Positions 35,137-44,376 of a stretch of 64,000 nt of DNA are shown piece after piece (within the stretch, counting starts at the first letter, position 1; each line of letters opens with the position of its first letter). The notes beneath the pieces are model-generated. The model made no database searches and had not been told where the DNA came from. It saw only the letters and a list, made by a program, of their open reading frames with translations. The DNA comes from Flavobacteriaceae bacterium PS02336. GTDB lineage: Bacteria > Bacteroidota > Bacteroidia > Flavobacteriales > Flavobacteriaceae. The DNA lies in assembly GCA_029960065.1 (NCBI GenBank), contig JASCOF010000006.1:310001-374000 (forward strand). Direction: 5' to 3'. Position numbers and translations under genes: made by a program.

Positions 35137-35913
35137 ATGAAGAAACTATTTAAATTAGTACTTAATACAATCCCGCGTCCATTGTTAATTCGTTTGAGTT
35201 ATGTGGCGCGACCAATTTTAGCATTCTCTTTAAAAGGAGATAAATTTACCGACCCAATTGACGGAAAAAGTTTTAAATCTTTTCTGCCTTACGGATATGG
35301 AAAACAACGTAATAATGTGCTTTCACCAAGCACACTTTCGTTAGAAAGACACCGCTTGCTTTGGTTGTATTTAAACGATCAAACCGATTTTTTCACAGCA
35401 CCAAAAAAAGTCCTTCATTTTGCGCCCGAACAAGCTTTTTACAAACTTTTTCGCAAGCAGAAAAATCTAGATTACACCACAACCGACTTATTTTCGCCTT
35501 TGGCAGATGTAAAAGCAGACATTTGTAATTTACCTTTCAAAGACAACGAATATGATGTCATTTTATGTAATCACGTTTTAGAGCATATTCCAGACGATAC
35601 AAAAGCAATGCAGGAATTATTTCGTGTTTTAAAACCAGGCGGAATGGCTATTTTGCAGATTCCACAGGATTTAAATCGTGAAGTAACTTTTGCAGACGAT
35701 TCTATTACAGATCAAAAAGAACGCGCTAGAATATTTGGTCAGTACGATCATGTTCGTATTTACGGACGCGATTATTTTGATAAATTAAGAAGTATTGGCT
35801 TTATTGTAATCGAAGAAGATTATACCAATAAAATTGCACCTGAATTGGTTGAAAAATATTGTTTAGCAAAAGGAGAGATCATTCCGCTTTGCTTTAAACC
35901 GCAAGAAAACTAA
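35137..35913 (+). CDS. Class I SAM-dependent methyltransferase
   Basis: I use the ATG at 35137 (MKKLFKLVLNTIPRPLLIRL) because the longer frame begins with repeat-derived sequence at the end of the pseudogene. The 258-residue protein has an unusual start with a hydrophobic helix (residues about 15-30), then the methyltransferase fold: KKVLHFAPEQAFYKLF, TTDLFSPLADVKADICNLPF, YDVILCNHVLEHIPDD and LFRVLKPGGMAILQIPQD. The motif I glycines are replaced by HFAPE, seen in a subset of this family. The substrate is unknown. Confidence 0.85.
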   Translation: MKKLFKLVLNTIPRPLLIRLSYVARPILAFSLKGDKFTDPIDGKSFKSFLPYGYGKQRNNVLSPSTLSLERHRLLWLYLNDQTDFFTAPKKVLHFAPEQAFYKLFRKQKNLDYTTTDLFSPLADVKADICNLPFKDNEYDVILCNHVLEHIPDDTKAMQELFRVLKPGGMAILQIPQDLNREVTFADDSITDQKERARIFGQYDHVRIYGRDYFDKLRSIGFIVIEEDYTNKIAPELVEKYCLAKGEIIPLCFKPQEN

Positions 35914-36040
35914 TTTTTTCCACTATATAAGTGATATAATAAGTTCATTTAAAAAGAGTTTTCAAATTATTTCTATTTTGAAAACTCTTTCTTTTTTTTG
36001 CCCTATTCCCAAAATATAAGCCTAACCAAATCCCTAAATC

Positions 36041-38941
36041 TTGGAACCTACAAAACCATTTCAATTTTGCTTTGACATCAGTTTTGAAAAAAACCTGAAT
36101 ACCTTTCTTCCAACAGCTTATATTGTTGATAATACCGATGAAATCAAATATTTAAACAAAAAAGCAACAACAGGAGTTTTAGAAAGTTTCGGGATTGTTT
36201 TGGAAAATTTAGATTCTAATACAAAAAAAACACTTACTGCTTGCGAATCATTAAAAGCTGAATTTATTTTCAAGAAATTCAGTGCTAAAATCAAATCGGC
36301 AAAAACTATTGCGGATCTGCAAAAAGATTCTAAAATTGATTTTGCAATTCGTCAGCATTTAAAATTCCACTTAAGTTCCTTTTATGATTTAATTGTAAAA
36401 GAGCAATTTCCTCTGTCAATCAACATCGGACCAGAAAAAGATTTTTATCGTTCCAGAGTTGATGTGAGTCCGCTTTATTTCGAACCACAGATTCAATTCG
36501 ACAAACACGACGAAGGCATTACTTATACCCTTTCTTTAAAAGAAAACGAAACTTCATTTTTACCAATGAATAGTACCGTTGATATTCTTTTAGACGAGCC
36601 AGGGTGGTTAATTATCGATAAAAAATTAGGGACGTTAAAAGAGCTGAATGCTAAAAAGCTGATGCCTTTTTTAAAGAAAAAATCAATTGAAATTCCCTCA
36701 AAATTAGTTGATGATTATTTCAAAAGTTTCATTCCAGAAATAGCAAAAAAAATCGACATCGAGGCAACTGGTTTTGAAATTGAAAATCGTGACACCATTA
36801 TTTCATGTTCTATTCAGCCGGTTCATGATTTCTTCAAAAACTGTTATTATCTTAATCTTTATTTTGATTATGACGGATATTCTTTTGATGCTTCCAAAAC
36901 CAAAAAAACACATTCGTTTGTTGATTTCAGCATTGCTAATCAGCCTAAAATCATTCAATTTAAAAGAAATGCAGACGAAACTTTATACACAGACAAACTA
37001 GCAGAACTTGGCTTACAAATAATCAAAAATGAATTCTTCGGATTGAATTCAGAAATTGAAAATCCCGATCCTTTTGTAAATATTCAATTTCTTATTGATC
37101 ATAAAAAAGAACTGAAAAACTTAGGATTTACAATGGCGAATCTAAAAGTTGAAGGCAAAGAAATTGTTACAGAAAGTCATACTGTTTCTACATCAAAAGA
37201 CACAAACGGCGATTGGTTTGACATCAAAATCATTATTACCATTGGTAATTATAACATTAATTTCAGCGAAATTATTCCGAATATAAAAAGCAAAGAACGA
37301 CTTTTCGCTTTACCAGATGGAAACTATTTCTTGATTCCTTTAGAATGGTTTAGCAAATACAGTTCGTTAGCAAAATTAGCAAAAACAGAAGGCAGAAATC
37401 TTCTTTTACGTAAAAGTAATTTTACTGCTTTAGACGGAATTTCAGAAATTGAAAATGATATTATTTCTCATGCAGAATACACAGCTTCCGATTTGTTAAA
37501 AGCAACTTTAAGACCGTATCAAATTGAGGGTGCAAAATGGCTTTTAGGTCATTTTAATTCGAATTTAGGCGCTTGTCTTGCCGATGATATGGGACTTGGA
37601 AAAACCTTGCAGACTTTAGCCGTTCTAGTTGCAGTTCAGGAACAATTGGGTTTTACTACCAAAACAACCAACTTTGATTTGTTTGCAAATGAAACAACCA
37701 TCGAAAGAGAACCGCTAAAAGCGCTGATTGTTTTACCATCTTCATTGGTTTTTAACTGGTTTAATGAGTCTGGAAAGTTTACACCGCATTTTTCAAAAAT
37801 GCAATATGTAGGCAATGACAGGAAACAATTAGCAAGCAGATTAGCCTCAACCGATTTGATTTTTACAAGTTACAGCATTGTGCATCGTGATATTTCTATT
37901 TTAGAAAAATACGATTTCCGTTACCTTATTTTAGACGAAAGTCAATACATTAAAAATAAAGATTCTAAGATTTTTAAAGCCATAAATAAGATCAGCACAG
38001 CTCATAAAATTGCGTTGAGTGGTACACCAATCGAAAATTCGCTGGACGATTTATGGTCGCAGATGCAGTTTATAAATCCAGATATTTTGGGAACTTATAA
38101 TTTTTTCGCAGCTAATTTTAAAATTCCGATCGAGAAAAAGCAAAATGAAGAAGTTTTGTCTGAATTGAAAAACCTGGTTCAACCTTATATTTTGCGGCGA
38201 ACCAAAGAACAGGTTTTAAAAGATTTACCCGAATTATCTGAGCAGATTTATTATTGCGAAATGGATCCTGAACAGGAAAAATTATACGAAAAAGAAAAAT
38301 CGAAAGCGCGTAACTTTTTACTAAAAACAGATGGCTCAAGTCCTGATAAAATCAGTATTATCAATACTTTGATGAAATTAAGACAATTGAGTAATCACCC
38401 GAAGATGGTAGATCAAGAATCTGAAATTGATTCCGGGAAATACATTGCGGTTACTAATTATCTAGAAAATTTAGTCAAGGCGAAACAAAAAGTTATTATT
38501 TTCAGTTCGTTTGTTACCAATTTGAGTTTTTACACAGACTGGTGCAAAGAAAATAAAACTACCTATTGCGAAATTACTGGCGAAACTCCATCCAGCAAAA
38601 GAGAACAGCAAGTAAAATTATTTCAGGAAAAAGAAGAACCATTATTGTTTTTTATTTCGCTTAAAGCGGGAGGCGTTGGTTTGAATATCACCAAAGCTTC
38701 TTATGTTCTATTTCTAGATCCGTGGTGGAATCCTTTTGCAGAAAAACAAGGAGTTGGCCGAGCACATAGAATTGGACAATTAAATAAGGTAAATGTTATC
38801 CGTTTTATCTCTAAAAACACAGTCGAAGAAAAAATTATCAAACTTCAGGAAAACAAAAAACTGCTGTCGGATTCACTTTTAGAAGAAAGTTATATTAATG
38901 ATGAAATTGAAGCCAATTTAGAGTACATTTTGAATTCTTAA
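36041..38941 (+). CDS. SNF2-family DEAD/DEAH-box helicase (TTG start)
   Basis: A 966-residue ATP-dependent DNA translocase. The N-terminal half (1-485) has no motif I recognise; the SNF2 core begins at RPYQIEGAKW. Walker A is DDMGLGKT (515-522), the DEAH-equivalent is DESQ (632-635), then LSGTPIENSLDDLWSQ, ILRRTKEQVL, and helicase-C motifs SLKAGGVGLNITKASYVLFL and GVGRAHRIGQ. The only start I can support is TTG at 36041: a stop codon lies in frame at 36035-36037 and the first in-frame ATG is near residue 176, inside the domain. Bacterial SNF2 proteins of this layout have been linked to transcription recycling or DNA repair; the role here is open. Confidence 0.9.
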   Translation: MEPTKPFQFCFDISFEKNLNTFLPTAYIVDNTDEIKYLNKKATTGVLESFGIVLENLDSNTKKTLTACESLKAEFIFKKFSAKIKSAKTIADLQKDSKIDFAIRQHLKFHLSSFYDLIVKEQFPLSINIGPEKDFYRSRVDVSPLYFEPQIQFDKHDEGITYTLSLKENETSFLPMNSTVDILLDEPGWLIIDKKLGTLKELNAKKLMPFLKKKSIEIPSKLVDDYFKSFIPEIAKKIDIEATGFEIENRDTIISCSIQPVHDFFKNCYYLNLYFDYDGYSFDASKTKKTHSFVDFSIANQPKIIQFKRNADETLYTDKLAELGLQIIKNEFFGLNSEIENPDPFVNIQFLIDHKKELKNLGFTMANLKVEGKEIVTESHTVSTSKDTNGDWFDIKIIITIGNYNINFSEIIPNIKSKERLFALPDGNYFLIPLEWFSKYSSLAKLAKTEGRNLLLRKSNFTALDGISEIENDIISHAEYTASDLLKATLRPYQIEGAKWLLGHFNSNLGACLADDMGLGKTLQTLAVLVAVQEQLGFTTKTTNFDLFANETTIEREPLKALIVLPSSLVFNWFNESGKFTPHFSKMQYVGNDRKQLASRLASTDLIFTSYSIVHRDISILEKYDFRYLILDESQYIKNKDSKIFKAINKISTAHKIALSGTPIENSLDDLWSQMQFINPDILGTYNFFAANFKIPIEKKQNEEVLSELKNLVQPYILRRTKEQVLKDLPELSEQIYYCEMDPEQEKLYEKEKSKARNFLLKTDGSSPDKISIINTLMKLRQLSNHPKMVDQESEIDSGKYIAVTNYLENLVKAKQKVIIFSSFVTNLSFYTDWCKENKTTYCEITGETPSSKREQQVKLFQEKEEPLLFFISLKAGGVGLNITKASYVLFLDPWWNPFAEKQGVGRAHRIGQLNKVNVIRFISKNTVEEKIIKLQENKKLLSDSLLEESYINDEIEANLEYILNS

Positions 38942-39016
38942 TACATTAAACCAATAAATCAGGCTGTTTTTCGTTGTATAAAATTGTTATATTTACAATC
39001 TTACAACAGAAATAAG

Positions 39017-40276
39017 ATGTCAAAATTTTTATATCAGAGTCTTTTATTTTTTTTATTTTTTAGTTCGGTAACTGCACAGCAAGTACAAAACGAAGTTGAA
39101 CCTCCATATAATATCAAAACAGTTTCGTTTGTCCAAAATGGAAGTAATGTGATACCTATTTTTGAATTAGGATCATCATTTGCTTTTCAATTTGATGATT
39201 TATTTGCAAGTGAAGCAAATTATTATTTTGAAGTCGTTCATTGTGATTACAATTGGAAAACAACAGATATTCCGAAAACAGATTATGTAAACGGATTAGA
39301 CAATCAAAGAATTAATGATTATTCGAATTCATTTAATACGCTCCAGATTTATTCGCATTACAGACTTTCCTTTCCAAACCAGTTCACGACACAGCTGAAA
39401 CTATCCGGAAATTATATGTTAAGAATTCTAAATGAAGACCGAGAAGTTGTTCTTTCTAGAAAATTTATTTTGTACGAGAATCATTCAACCGTAACTGCTC
39501 AAGTAAAGAGAAGCCGAAACCTCAGCAATATTGATTACAAACAGAACTTAGATTTTGCTGTTTTATCCAATGATATTGTTTTCCAGACACCTTTGCAAAA
39601 TGTAAAAGTTCTTTTATTGCAGAATGGAAATTTTAACACTGCGATAAAAAATATTGTCCCACAGTACACAATTGGCAATCAGCTGATTTATAAATATGAT
39701 AAAGAAACACAGTTTTGGGGAGGTAATGAATTCTTATATTTTGAAAATAAAGACATTCGTGCCGCCAATAATAATGTGGCTAAAATAGGTTCTAACGGAG
39801 ATATCTATAATGCTCATTTATATACTAATGCAGCAAGAGGAAATCAGATTTATACTAATTACGAAGATGTTAACGGAAACTTTGTCGTTAAGAACATCAA
39901 CGGTTCTAATAATGATATTGAAGCAGATTATGCTTGGGTTTATTTTACGTTATCTGCGCCGGCATTTCGATTAAACAAAGACATTTATATTACTGGAATG
40001 TTTAATAATTACAGTCTTTCTCCAGAATATAAAATGGATTACAACTCAGATAAAGGAGTTTTTGAAAAAGCCATTATGATCAAACAGGGATTTACTAATT
40101 TTCAGTATACCGTTGCAGACAAAAAAGGTGTGATTGATAATGAAAATGCTGTTGATGGAAACTTTTATCAGACTGAAAATGAATACACCATTTTGGTTTA
40201 TTATAAAGAAGCGACAGATCGTTATCAGCGCGTTATTGGTAAAGGAAATGCAAACTCTATCAATATAGTCAATTAA
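39017..40276 (+). CDS. Type IX secretion Plug protein (DUF5103)
   Basis: The ATG at 39017 gives a signal peptide (LYQSLLFFLFFSSVTAQQVQ) and a 419-residue protein; the longer frame from a TTG at 38984 puts charged residues before it. The sequence VEPPYNIKTVSFVQ, FQFDDLFASEANYYFEVVHC and DYNWKTTDIPKTDYVNGLDN, and the end LNKDIYITGMFNNYSLSPEY, match the DUF5103 family. In F. johnsoniae a DUF5103 protein, called Plug, closes the periplasmic end of the SprA outer-membrane translocon of the type IX secretion system. The identification rests on remembered family features. Other T9SS genes are not in the window apart from the motility gene gldB. Confidence 0.85.
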   Translation: MSKFLYQSLLFFLFFSSVTAQQVQNEVEPPYNIKTVSFVQNGSNVIPIFELGSSFAFQFDDLFASEANYYFEVVHCDYNWKTTDIPKTDYVNGLDNQRINDYSNSFNTLQIYSHYRLSFPNQFTTQLKLSGNYMLRILNEDREVVLSRKFILYENHSTVTAQVKRSRNLSNIDYKQNLDFAVLSNDIVFQTPLQNVKVLLLQNGNFNTAIKNIVPQYTIGNQLIYKYDKETQFWGGNEFLYFENKDIRAANNNVAKIGSNGDIYNAHLYTNAARGNQIYTNYEDVNGNFVVKNINGSNNDIEADYAWVYFTLSAPAFRLNKDIYITGMFNNYSLSPEYKMDYNSDKGVFEKAIMIKQGFTNFQYTVADKKGVIDNENAVDGNFYQTENEYTILVYYKEATDRYQRVIGKGNANSINIVN

Positions 40277-40314
40277 AACAATGTTAAGGTTCTAGATTAA
40301 ACGATTTTTTTTCT

Positions 40315-40322
40315 TAACTTTG
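40315..40322 (+). promoter_or_regulatory. -7 box of apaG
   Basis: TAACTTTG (40315-40322), 33 bases before the apaG start. No TTG at the -33 distance. Confidence 0.5.
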
Positions 40323-40355
40323 CCACTATAACACACACATATATACTGCGTTAGT

Positions 40356-40742
40356 ATGGTTTCTCAGATTACACGAGGCATAAAAATATCTGTTTTGACT
40401 AGTTTTGAAGGTACTTACTTCAAGAACTACAAGATTCATTTTGCTTTTAGTTATGTAGTTACGATCGAAAACCACAGTAAAGATTCTGTGCAGTTAACCT
40501 CACGTCATTGGGAAATTTTTGATTCCCTAAATGATTTAGAAGTTGTAGATGGAGAAGGTGTAATTGGCAAAAAGCCTGTTTTAAAACCTGGCGAAAATCA
40601 CACCTACAGCTCTGGCTGTTTATTATCCTCTCCTTATGGAGCTATGAAAGGTCATTTTAATATGATCAATTTTACTACAACAAAAACATTCAAAGTTATT
40701 GTTCCTACTTTTAGGATGTGTGCTCCTTTTGCGCTGAACTAA
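40356..40742 (+). CDS. apaG: ApaG family protein (Co2+/Mg2+ efflux annotated)
   Basis: The 128-residue protein is a full-length ApaG domain: GIKISVLTSFEGTYFKNYKI, HFAFSYVVTIENHSKDSVQL, SRHWEIFDSLNDLEVVDGEG, VIGKKPVLKPGENHTYSSGC, and MKGHFNMINFTTTKTFKVIV. ApaG domains have an Ig-like fold. The efflux annotation comes from Salmonella CorD genetics; the biochemical role is uncertain. It is monocistronic with a -7 box at 40315. Confidence 0.93.
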   Translation: MVSQITRGIKISVLTSFEGTYFKNYKIHFAFSYVVTIENHSKDSVQLTSRHWEIFDSLNDLEVVDGEGVIGKKPVLKPGENHTYSSGCLLSSPYGAMKGHFNMINFTTTKTFKVIVPTFRMCAPFALN

Positions 40743-40789
40743 AAGCAGTTTTAAATCCTTTCCTTTTTTAAGTTATCTTAATCATAAAA

Positions 40790-40823
40790 TTGTCAATTTA
40801 TTAATTTATCCTTTGTACTTTTG
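40790..40823 (+). promoter_or_regulatory. Promoter of pruA
   Basis: TTG (40790-40792), a 23-base gap, TACTTTTG (40816-40823). This fits the consensus at its longest usual spacing; the pruA start is 74 bases downstream. Confidence 0.6.
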
Positions 40824-40896
40824 TGCAGCGTTAGATTATTCGTAACAAATCAAATCGTCTAACTTTAAATTGTTTAATTCACTAATTTTAAATAAC

Positions 40897-42522
40897 ATGC
40901 TTAAAGGATTTTTTCATGTACCAAAAGCGGTAAACGAGCCCGTAAAAAGTTACGCGCCGAACTCTCCAGAAAAAGCAGCTGTTCAGGCGGCTTATACTAC
41001 AATGTGGAATTCTCAAATTGACGTTCCTTTATATATTGGAAGCGAAGAAATCAAAACTGGAAACACAAGAAACATTACAGCTCCACACGATCACAAACAT
41101 ATCGTTGGGAAATACCACTTAGCTGAAAAACAACATATTGAAAAAGCGATTGCAAATGCTCTTGAATCAAGAAAAGCATGGGCAAATATGGCATGGGAAC
41201 AACGTGCTGCTATTTTCTTAAAAGCTGCCGAACTTATTGCAGGTCCATATAGAGCTCGTATCAACGCAGCTACAATGATCGGTCAATCTAAAAATATTCA
41301 TCAAGCAGAAATTGATGCTTCTTGTGAATTAATTGACTTTTTACGTTACAATGTTGAGTTTATGACTCAAATTTATAATGATCAGCCAAAATCAGATTCT
41401 TCTGTTTGGAATCGTGTAGAATATAGACCTTTAGAAGGTTTTGTTTATGCAATTACTCCTTTCAACTTTACTGCTATTGCTGCAAACCTTCCTGCAAGCG
41501 CTGCTATGATGGGTAATGTTGTGATTTGGAAACCAAGTGACAGTCAAGTGTTTTCTACAAAAATTATTCTTGAAGTTTTCAAAGAAGCTGGAGTTCCTGA
41601 CGGTGTTATCAATGTAGTTTTTGGAGATGCATTAATGATCACAGATACTGTTTTAGCTAGCCGTGATTTTGCTGGTGTTCACTTTACAGGATCAACTCAC
41701 GTATTTAAAGATATCTGGGCAAAAATTGGCGCTAACATCCACAATTACAAAACCTATCCTAGAATCGTTGGTGAAACGGGAGGTAAAGATTTTATTATTG
41801 CTCACCCAAGTGCAAACGTAAAACAAGTAGTTACAGGAATTACTCGTGGAGCATTTGAATTTCAAGGACAAAAATGTTCTGCTGCATCAAGAGCTTATAT
41901 TCCGCAAAGTTTATGGCCAGCTGTAAAAGAACAATTAATTGCCGACGTAAAATCGATGAAAATGGGTTCTCCAGAGGACTTTGGAAACTTTATTACAGCA
42001 GTTATTCACGAAGGTTCTTTTGACAAATTAGCAAGTTATATCGACCAAGCTAAAAAAGATGCTGACGCTGAAATTATCGTTGGTGGTAATTATGATAAAT
42101 CTGTTGGATACTTTATTGAGCCAACTGTTATTGTAACTACAAACCCAAAATATACTACAATGGAAACTGAGTTATTTGGACCAGTTATTACAATTTATGT
42201 TTATGAAGATGCTAAATGGGAAGAGACTTTAGAATTAGTTGATACTACTTCTGAATACGCTTTAACAGGAGCTGTTTTCAGCCAAGATCGTTATGCTATT
42301 GAAGTAGCTACTACTAAATTGCAAAATGCAGCTGGTAACTTCTATATTAATGATAAACCAACTGGAGCAGTTGTAGGAATGCAGCCATTTGGCGGTGCAA
42401 GAGCTTCTGGAACTAACGATAAAGCAGGTTCTGCATTGAACTTATTGCGTTGGGCTTCTCCAAGAACTATTAAAGAAACTTTTGTAACTCCTGAAGATTA
42501 CAGATACCCTTTCTTAGGTTAA
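40897..42522 (+). CDS. pruA: L-glutamate gamma-semialdehyde dehydrogenase (P5C dehydrogenase)
   Basis: Oxidises glutamate semialdehyde (from P5C) to glutamate, the second step of proline catabolism. The start is ATG 40897 (MLKGFFHVPKAVNEPVKSYA), giving 541 residues; the longer frame from 40870 adds nine residues of leader without a plausible start. The aldehyde dehydrogenase active site is visible: Glu293 in VGETGGKDF and nucleophile Cys327 in FEFQGQKCSAASR. The VEYRPLEGFVYAITPFNFTA segment and overall length fit P5C dehydrogenases. No proline dehydrogenase is adjacent. Confidence 0.93.
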   Translation: MLKGFFHVPKAVNEPVKSYAPNSPEKAAVQAAYTTMWNSQIDVPLYIGSEEIKTGNTRNITAPHDHKHIVGKYHLAEKQHIEKAIANALESRKAWANMAWEQRAAIFLKAAELIAGPYRARINAATMIGQSKNIHQAEIDASCELIDFLRYNVEFMTQIYNDQPKSDSSVWNRVEYRPLEGFVYAITPFNFTAIAANLPASAAMMGNVVIWKPSDSQVFSTKIILEVFKEAGVPDGVINVVFGDALMITDTVLASRDFAGVHFTGSTHVFKDIWAKIGANIHNYKTYPRIVGETGGKDFIIAHPSANVKQVVTGITRGAFEFQGQKCSAASRAYIPQSLWPAVKEQLIADVKSMKMGSPEDFGNFITAVIHEGSFDKLASYIDQAKKDADAEIIVGGNYDKSVGYFIEPTVIVTTNPKYTTMETELFGPVITIYVYEDAKWEETLELVDTTSEYALTGAVFSQDRYAIEVATTKLQNAAGNFYINDKPTGAVVGMQPFGGARASGTNDKAGSALNLLRWASPRTIKETFVTPEDYRYPFLG

Positions 42523-42846
42523 TTTTTTTTCAAATTTCAGATTTCAAATTTCGAAATCTATCTATAAAAAAAGCCGAATCTTTTTAAAAAGATTCGGCTT
42601 TTGCTTTAGTATTTTTTTAAAAGCTACCATTTTAGTAAGACTCTAAAACACCCATAATTATGCTTAAAAGTATCTCAAATTATGTTTTGTAGTAATTTTC
42701 TTATTATATTGATTACCAACTACATAGCGTAATTAAAAAACTTATTTTAATATTTTAAAAACTTCTTGTTCCATTTCAGAATAAAACATCCGAATACATT
42801 TGTCTTATAAAAATCAATTAAAATAATATTATATAATTCAAGCCTT
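42523..42846. other. 324-base intergenic region
   Basis: The first 80 bases hold AATTTCAGATTTCAAATTT-type low-complexity DNA and the pruA terminator (42571-42602). The remaining 240 bases are AT-rich. I see no gene, RNA or clear promoter there. Confidence 0.6.
42571..42602 (+). terminator. Terminator of pruA
   Basis: AAGCCGAATCTTTTT pairs with AAAAAGATTCGGCTT with almost no loop, followed by TT; preceded by an A-run. Confidence 0.88.
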
Positions 42847-43578
42847 ATGAGAAATTTAAACAATGTTCCAAAAGTTATTATGGAATCAAAAAGTATAGGC
42901 CATCCTATTAATTATAAATGGACAAAAAAGAAAATAAACAAACTTTTGGATTGTGTAGAAGGAAATGAAGAACTTGAAAACACTTTAATTCAGATTAACC
43001 ACAAAGGCTCTATGGGACTTACAACAGCCTTATTAGAATGGATTTACTGGCGTTTTACTGGTTACAGTCAAGCTACTCACGATACAAAAAAACGTATAGA
43101 AGCACTTTGGTGTTCTATTAATAATCGAGAACAGACAAATCCTTTATTATTTGATACTGAATTTGAAATAACAGCCAATGGCCCTGTTAACGGTGCGATT
43201 TGGATTGCTTTAATGAATGTTAGAATGATTGATGCACGATATAGAAAGGGCTCCTACTTTTTACAGAACGATCTTGTTGGATTAATAATATTGGCTCGTC
43301 ATATTACACCAAAAAAGAAAAAATTCGATAATTGGTTTATTGAGATAATCAGAAAGTTAGTTCATTCTTATCCAAATCCATATAAAAATAATGAATTAGA
43401 TCCAAGTGACGAAGCGGTGTATGATTCTTCAAACGAACCAGTAATCTCGCGTGAGTTTTTCTTTGATCCTGAATTCCAATATAGTGTTGAAGCATCCGAA
43501 AATGCGATTCATGATTTCATTGATAATTTAGACCTTAAAGCGAATACATTTTTAAATTTTTCGAGTAAAGCATCTTAA
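42847..43578 (+). CDS. Protein of unknown function
   Basis: I do not recognise this 243-residue protein. It has no signal peptide or membrane helix and appears mostly helical and soluble. Features include the N-terminal MESKSIGHPINYKWTKKKIN, a mid-section EWIYWRFTGYSQATHDTKKR followed by ALWCSINNREQTNPLLFDTE, TANGPVNGAIWIALMNVRMI, and an acidic end (PSDEAVYDSSNEPVISREFF). The clustering of Trp, Tyr and His in the middle suggests a folded domain, not a decaying frame. Codon use looks like the neighbours. It stands alone between the pruA terminator and a terminator shared with rsmG. No neighbourhood clue to function. Confidence 0.8.
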   Translation: MRNLNNVPKVIMESKSIGHPINYKWTKKKINKLLDCVEGNEELENTLIQINHKGSMGLTTALLEWIYWRFTGYSQATHDTKKRIEALWCSINNREQTNPLLFDTEFEITANGPVNGAIWIALMNVRMIDARYRKGSYFLQNDLVGLIILARHITPKKKKFDNWFIEIIRKLVHSYPNPYKNNELDPSDEAVYDSSNEPVISREFFFDPEFQYSVEASENAIHDFIDNLDLKANTFLNFSSKAS

Positions 43579-43601
43579 CTATGTAAGTTATTAATTCAAA
43601 A

Positions 43602-43640
43602 AAATAACCCAGAAGAAAAATCTACTGGGTTATTTGGTTT
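43602..43640. terminator. Bidirectional terminator before rsmG
   Basis: AAATAACCCAG (43602-43612) pairs with CTGGGTTATTT (43625-43635), between converging genes. Confidence 0.85.
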
Positions 43641-44269
43641 TAAGGCTTAAATTTTAAAGGAAGATGCACCACTTTTTTAGTTTCAAAAAATTCATCTTCA
43701 AAATGATCCGCCAGATTATATAAAGTTGCATTTGGAAAATCTTTTAATTCCTCTTCTAAATCGCCTCCTTTTAAATAAAGGATTCCATTTTTCAGTTTAT
43801 GCTTATGCTGTTTCTTAATTTTATCTTTTATCCAAGAAACAAAATCAGGCATATTGGTCACAGCTCTGCTAACGATAAAATCGAAATCGCCCTTTACCAA
43901 TTCTGCACGTTTTTGTTCTGCTTTTACATTTTTTAATTCTAATGCATCAGCAACACCTTGAACTACTTTAATTTTTTTTGCAATCACGTCAATCAAATAA
44001 AAACGAGTTTCAGGAAAAAGAATTGCTAACGGAATTCCAGGAAATCCTCCGCCAGTTCCAACATCCAAAACAGTTGTTCCAGGTTCGAACTTCATGATTT
44101 TTGCAATTCCTAACGAATGCAAAATATGTTTTGTATATAATGAATCAATGTCTTTGCGCGAAATCACATTGATTTTCTCGTTCCAATCGTGGTATAAAAA
44201 GTCTAATTTTTGAAATTGTTCGATTTGAAGATCGGTTAAATTGGGAAAATATTTCAATATCTCATCCAT
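43640..44269 (-). CDS. rsmG: 16S rRNA m7G527 methyltransferase RsmG (GidB)
   Basis: Methylates N7 of guanosine 527 in 16S rRNA using SAM. The 209-residue protein shows FLYHDWNEKINVISRKDIDS, HILHSLGIAKI, the SAM motif TTVLDVGTGGGFPGIPLAIL, RFYLIDVIAKKIKVVQGVAD, and FDFIVSRAVTNMPDFVSWIK. All are standard for RsmG and the length matches. A -7-like TACTTTTG on the minus strand lies at 44286-44293. It is divergent from the desaturase gene. Confidence 0.95.
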   Translation of the reverse strand: MDEILKYFPNLTDLQIEQFQKLDFLYHDWNEKINVISRKDIDSLYTKHILHSLGIAKIMKFEPGTTVLDVGTGGGFPGIPLAILFPETRFYLIDVIAKKIKVVQGVADALELKNVKAEQKRAELVKGDFDFIVSRAVTNMPDFVSWIKDKIKKQHKHKLKNGILYLKGGDLEEELKDFPNATLYNLADHFEDEFFETKKVVHLPLKFKP

Positions 44270-44324
44270 TGCTGTAAATTTTTAACAAAAGTACTACTTT
44301 ACGATTGAAATATTTAACTCAATT

Positions 44325-44357
44325 TTGCAAATTGAGAATTTATAATAATTACCTTTG
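44325..44357 (+). promoter_or_regulatory. Promoter of the desaturase gene
   Basis: TTG (44325-44327), a 22-base gap, TACCTTTG (44350-44357), start codon at 44377. Consensus match. Confidence 0.68.
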
Positions 44358-44376
44358 AAAACTATTTAAAACAATT

